Of a DNA stretch of 6,776 bases, positions 4,386 through 6,776 are shown in pieces. The stretch covers positions 7,913 to 14,688 of the forward strand of contig MGQS01000053.1 in assembly GCA_001797905.1 (NCBI GenBank), given 5' to 3'. Under the pieces are notes generated by a model that made no database searches, was not told the origin of the DNA, and saw nothing but the letters and a program-made list of their open reading frames with translations. A program made the position numbers and the translations under genes. The DNA comes from Deltaproteobacteria bacterium RBG_16_54_11 (GTDB taxonomy: Bacteria > Desulfobacterota > B13-G15 > RBG-16-54-18). Position 1 is the first letter of the stretch. The number at the start of each line of letters is the position of its first letter.

Positions 4386-4437
4386 GTACAGGGAGGAAGC
4401 AGGCTGCGGCCGGTTACCTCCCTGTACATAAGGAGGT
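4386..4437 (+). promoter_or_regulatory. 11-bp perfect stem-loop and possible Shine-Dalgarno switch before the two-CW gene
   Basis: GTACAGGGAGG (4386-4396) and CCTCCCTGTAC (4417-4427) are exact reverse complements around a 20-nt loop that has its own small GGC/GCC stem. The ribosome site AAGGAGGTG follows directly (4430-4438). ACCTCC (4416-4421), mostly within the right arm, is also an exact complement of GGAGGT (4432-4437), so it can hide the Shine-Dalgarno. Pairing with the left arm frees the ribosome site and pairing with GGAGGT closes it. No T-run follows, so termination is unlikely; an RNA-processing stem is the alternative. Confidence 0.6.
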
Positions 4438-4443
4438 GCTTAC

Positions 4444-4719
4444 ATGGCAAAAGTAAACTGTTGGGAATTCAAGAAATGCGGGAGAGAACCCGGTGGAGCA
4501 AAGATAGATGAACTAGGGGTCTGTACCGCGGCAACGATGACCAGAGCGAATGGAGAGCATGGTGGCAAGAATGCCGGACGCGTATGCTGGGCGATCGTTG
4601 GAACGCTGTGTGGCGGCGCGGTTCAAGGTACATTCGCAAAATTGAATGGTTGTATAGCCTGCGATTTTTATCAACTTGTACGCAAAGAGGAAGGGCAAGA
4701 CTTTCAGTACGCTATATAG
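4444..4719 (+). CDS. Two-CW domain protein (small cysteine-rich protein)
   Basis: The 91-residue product has two Cys-Trp pairs, NCWEFKKCGREPGG (residues 5-18) and GRVCWAIVGTLCGG (45-58), a third Cys in GVCTAA (27), and a C-terminal CIACDFYQLV (70-79) with CxxC. Seven cysteines in all are at 6, 12, 27, 48, 56, 70 and 73. This is the pattern I know as the two-CW domain, found alone or at the end of sensor proteins in anaerobic Desulfobacterota-type bacteria. The function is not established; metal, iron-sulfur or redox binding is inferred from the cysteines. No signal peptide or membrane segment is seen, so it is probably cytoplasmic. A strong AAGGAGGTG site precedes the ATG and may be switched by the stem at 4386-4427. 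Confidence 0.85.
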   Translation: MAKVNCWEFKKCGREPGGAKIDELGVCTAATMTRANGEHGGKNAGRVCWAIVGTLCGGAVQGTFAKLNGCIACDFYQLVRKEEGQDFQYAI

Positions 4720-4746
4720 CATCCGGCCGCTTTCTGAGAAGAGGAT

Positions 4747-4842
4747 TTGCCAAGTACCGAGAAAAACAAGTGCCCGCTGGAGTTCGGCGTTGGCTCTAAG
4801 AGTAGCTCTTTGCTCCTGGTCAAGAAGGATAGGTACAGATGA
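4747..4842 (+). CDS. Possible 31-aa peptide gene overlapping the amidoligase start
   Basis: A frame opens after a TGA at 4735-4737 and reaches a TGA at 4840-4842, which overlaps the amidoligase ATG as ATGA. The only usable start is TTG at 4747, giving 31 residues: MPSTEKNKCPLEFGVG, then SKSSSLLLVKKDRYR. GAAGAGGA stands just upstream but too close for an ideal ribosome site. The peptide is basic with one Cys, a Gly/Ser-rich middle and a Leu-Val patch. It has no membrane helix. Third-position base use is similar to the neighbours. The 4-nt coupling to an amide-forming enzyme makes it a candidate substrate or partner peptide, but it could be chance. I do not recognise it. Confidence 0.33.
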   Translation: MPSTEKNKCPLEFGVGSKSSSLLLVKKDRYR

Positions 4843-5156
4843 AGGAGCCGATCATCTTTCGCCGCGGCGACTGCCTCAGCCACGAAGAGGCCCTGTACTG
4901 GAAAGATCTGCTCTACCGCACGATCAAAATTGGCACTGAGGTCGAGTTCGCCTTACCCAAGGGTGTTCAAAAGGATGACTTTTTCCCTCCGCTGGTGGAT
5001 GCCCTCAAGCCTTCCAAAGACCTGAGCAACCTGGGTCAGTATGGTGTGCTGGATGTGCTCAGTGAGCACTGCGGTATTGAGATTCAGGTATCGGCCGCCA
5101 GCCCTATTACCCGGTCCTCGTTCAACAGTATCGGGCAATCCTGGACGATTTGGTAG
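4839..5156 (+). CDS. Amidoligase-family protein, N-terminal part (frame broken)
   Basis: The ATG at 4839 follows AAGGATAGG by about 6 nt. The first 85 residues contain the amidoligase entry motif IGTEVEFALP (31-40), which fits the G-x-E-x-E-F strand of this carboxylate-amine ligase family, and a later GVLDVLSEHCGIEIQVS. After that the frame turns into unrelated residues and stops at 5154-5156. The family's second motif, CGLHYHV, is found in the -1 frame just downstream (see 5150-6130). Joining the two frames near 5093 gives one protein of about 430 residues with an unbroken domain. The family has a glutamine synthetase/gamma-glutamyl-cysteine ligase-like fold and forms amide bonds using ATP; the substrate is unknown. 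Confidence 0.8.
   Translation: MKEPIIFRRGDCLSHEEALYWKDLLYRTIKIGTEVEFALPKGVQKDDFFPPLVDALKPSKDLSNLGQYGVLDVLSEHCGIEIQVSAASPITRSSFNSIGQSWTIW
5081..5156 (+). other. Frameshift window in the amidoligase gene
   Basis: The upstream frame ends at 5156, and the downstream frame is closed by a TGA at 5078-5080, so the shift must lie between 5081 and 5156. The best join is near 5091-5095 (TCGGCC): reading S then GRQPYYPVLVQQYRAILDDL gives continuous helix-like sequence into the conserved CGLHYHV. One missing base, for example a G lost from GGG, explains it. I see no X-XXY-YYZ slippery heptamer, so programmed frameshifting is unlikely. A real mutation and an assembly error are both possible. Confidence 0.75.
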
Positions 5157-6130
5157 CCCGCCAGGTGCGGGCCAGACCCACCTGCGGCCTGCATTACCAC
5201 GTGCTGGCCCTCGGCCTCGGTCAACCTGTGCCGGAGATTATCTTGGCGAACGTCTGGAATTTAACCCGCCGCTACGCGCCCAACCTGCGCTTTTTGACCA
5301 GTGGCGGAGACTCTTTGCAGGCCCTCTGTCGGCGACGAAACTACAACAGTCACCTGGAGATGGTTAAACTCACCCCTAGTGCGATGTCGATGGCTGAGAT
5401 TCAACAGCATCTCCGGAACAGCAAACAGGTGCCCGAGCACCAGAACTTCTTAAACTTGGAACATGTTACCTTCACTGAAGAGGGTGCGGTTAAGAACTTT
5501 CACGTCGAGTTCCGATTTCCCGATGCGGACCTTTCACCCATTTCTATTGTAGCCAAGACATTTCTGTTGCTCGCCATCACGCTCAAGGCGGTGGAGATGA
5601 GTCAGTATGGGGTCATCCACGTTGGTCGCGTCAAGGAGTGGCGACGCAAGATAGAACTCTTGGACATGCTGAACAACAACGACGGCAATCTGGCCACCAG
5701 TGATACCACCCGGGTGACGCCGGAGGTGATTGAGGAACTGCGCGTGGGCTGCCGTGAACTGCTGGAGTTGATTAAACCCATCTTTGCCCGTTTTGAGAGC
5801 AACCCCGGTTTTGAGATCCTTACGCTTCTGGCCGAGACGCCCATCTCGCTGCTGCGAGTTAGCGGGCGCTCTTGGACCGAGATTGAGGAGGTGCTCTCGG
5901 AGCGGGCGACCATGGATGTGGGAGGGTGGGACAAGACCGATCGGCGGCTGATGCGCTTCATCGAGCTGTCCGAATCGGAGAGCCAAGAGACACCGGCGAC
6001 CTGGAAATGGGCCGCTGCCAGGGAGTTGTTCCTGACACCCCAGGAATTGGAGCGGCGGCTAGAAAAGCTTGACGCCTGGCGAGGGCTGAAGTGGGATTCG
6101 GAACTGGGGACGATGATTTTTCTTAATTGA
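5150..6130 (+). CDS. Amidoligase-family protein, C-terminal part (frame broken)
   Basis: This frame is open from 5081; the first codon usable as a start is TTG 5150, with no ribosome site, so independent translation is doubtful. It carries PTCGLHYHV (near residues 114-122 of the rejoined protein), the conserved histidine-rich motif of amidoligases, then NFHVEFRFPDADLSP, another strand typical of the family (E/R pair), and a long helical C-terminus ending ELGTMIFLN. The rest has no added domain that I recognise. Together with the part at 4839 it makes a protein of about 430 residues. It lies 46 nt before a class II glutamine amidotransferase, which could supply ammonia. The strong conservation of both halves suggests a recent break or a sequence error. 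Confidence 0.8.
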   Translation: MVARQVRARPTCGLHYHVLALGLGQPVPEIILANVWNLTRRYAPNLRFLTSGGDSLQALCRRRNYNSHLEMVKLTPSAMSMAEIQQHLRNSKQVPEHQNFLNLEHVTFTEEGAVKNFHVEFRFPDADLSPISIVAKTFLLLAITLKAVEMSQYGVIHVGRVKEWRRKIELLDMLNNNDGNLATSDTTRVTPEVIEELRVGCRELLELIKPIFARFESNPGFEILTLLAETPISLLRVSGRSWTEIEEVLSERATMDVGGWDKTDRRLMRFIELSESESQETPATWKWAAARELFLTPQELERRLEKLDAWRGLKWDSELGTMIFLN

Positions 6131-6176
6131 AGGTTTATGGCTGACAATTTGTGAGCGGCGACAGAGAAGAATAACT

Positions 6177-6776
6177 ATGTGTGGATTGGCCGGCATGTTG
6201 CTCTATCCTACCCAACGTTCTGAGACGGAGTGGGCGGAACTGCGTGAGGTGTTCTCACGCATGTTGGTCTTTAACGAGGAGCGAGGGCGAGAGGCCTCGG
6301 GAGTGGCCCTGATCAGCCGAGATGGCATCCTTCGCCTGTTCAAACAACCCGTGCCGGCCTCACAGCTAGTGCGAATGGAACCCTACCGGGACATCATGGC
6401 CTCAATAGGCCCCGAAACCACCTGTCTGCTCGGCCATGCGCGGGCACCGACCAAGGGCAGCAGATGGAACAACGCCAACAACCACCCACTTTTGGTGGGA
6501 CAAACGGTGGGGATCCACAATGGGATCATCGACAACGACGACGACCTTTTTATCCGCTTCGGCTTTTCACGCCACGGAGAGGTGGATAGCGAGATCATTT
6601 TCAGCCTTTTGGACCGCATTGGCCCCATCAGCAACAATGGATCATATTCATCAGTAGTACAGCGGCAGGTAGCCCGTTTAGAAGGATTTTTCGCCACCCT
6701 CTCCGTCGACCTACGGCGGCCCACGCGCCTGTTGGTCCTGAAATACCTCAGGCCCCTGTGTCTACACTATGAAAAG
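6177..6776 (+). CDS. Class II glutamine amidotransferase (Ntn-type), 3' end outside window
   Basis: The product begins MCGLAGMLL, with Cys2 as the N-terminal nucleophile after Met removal. ERGREASGVA (35-44) matches the RGxDSxG region of GlmS/PurF glutaminase domains. GHARAPTKG (86-94) contains the Arg that holds glutamine, NNHP (101-104) matches the NAHP loop, HNGIIDN (114-120) matches VHNGII(E/D)N, and EVDSEII (135-141) has the conserved Asp. All catalytic parts of a glutaminase are therefore present in the 200 visible residues; a domain that follows, if any, is off the right edge. It hydrolyses glutamine to release ammonia for a partner. The amidoligase gene 46 nt upstream is the natural partner. 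The ribosome site AGAAGA before the ATG is modest. Confidence 0.92.
   Translation, partial: MCGLAGMLLYPTQRSETEWAELREVFSRMLVFNEERGREASGVALISRDGILRLFKQPVPASQLVRMEPYRDIMASIGPETTCLLGHARAPTKGSRWNNANNHPLLVGQTVGIHNGIIDNDDDLFIRFGFSRHGEVDSEIIFSLLDRIGPISNNGSYSSVVQRQVARLEGFFATLSVDLRRPTRLLVLKYLRPLCLHYEK

Noticed and set aside
5081..5156. Programmed -1 frameshift in the amidoligase gene
   Set aside because: No X-XXY-YYZ heptamer, no upstream SD-like stimulator at the right spacing and no obvious downstream stem at the shift point.
5534..6147. Long minus-strand open frames of 150 and 181 codons
   Set aside because: Both are antisense to the amidoligase C-terminal part. Their products are Ser/Arg- or Gln/His-rich and low in pattern, as expected from the opposite strand of a GC-rich gene.
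6383..6724. Open frames on both strands within the amidotransferase gene
   Set aside because: The amidotransferase frame has every class II motif in order from Cys2; the others are its shadows.

Overview
The window looks like chromosomal DNA of a Gram-negative-type, environmentally responsive bacterium. A -24/-12 (sigma-54) promoter, a GEMM-I cyclic di-GMP riboswitch, an MglA-type GTPase with several Roadblock/LC7 proteins and a small 'two-CW' cysteine protein together recall Desulfobacterota (the old Deltaproteobacteria) or an uncultured relative. This assignment is inference with low confidence. No mobile element, CRISPR array, tRNA or rRNA was seen.

Layout. Positions 1-594, minus strand: a PAP2-type lipid phosphatase that runs off the left edge, overlapped by 4 nt (ATGA) with an upstream 64-residue protein of unknown function. 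Positions 595-1444: a gene-free control region. It holds a weak minus-strand promoter, a phased cluster of TGAC/GTCA half-sites forming a perfect 20-bp inverted repeat (706-766), an AT-rich spacer, a well-matched sigma-54 promoter (987-1003), a c-di-GMP-I aptamer (1090-1184), a second structured GC-rich RNA segment that could form a pseudoknot (1192-1289), and a terminator-like stem followed by T5 (1385-1426) just before the first gene.

Positions 1445-4719, plus strand: a co-directional operon. In order it encodes an MglA-like small GTPase, a Roadblock/LC7 protein, a second shorter Roadblock protein, a PATAN(DUF4388)-Roadblock fusion with a strong internal ribosome binding site in front of its Roadblock half, a 154-residue protein that may be a MetOD/V4R-like sensor domain, and a 91-residue two-CW protein. 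A possible Shine-Dalgarno switch sits before the last gene. Positions 4747-6776: a possible 31-residue peptide, an amidoligase-family gene broken by an apparent 1-base deletion, and a class II glutamine amidotransferase that runs off the right edge.

Reading of the whole. A sigma-54 activator and c-di-GMP appear to gate a GTPase/Roadblock polarity- or signalling-type module at transcription start and in the leader RNA. Downstream is an amide-bond-forming pair (amidoligase plus glutaminase) whose substrate is unknown. Whether the GTPase block and the amidoligase block are one operon is not certain, but there is no obvious terminator between them and all genes point the same way.
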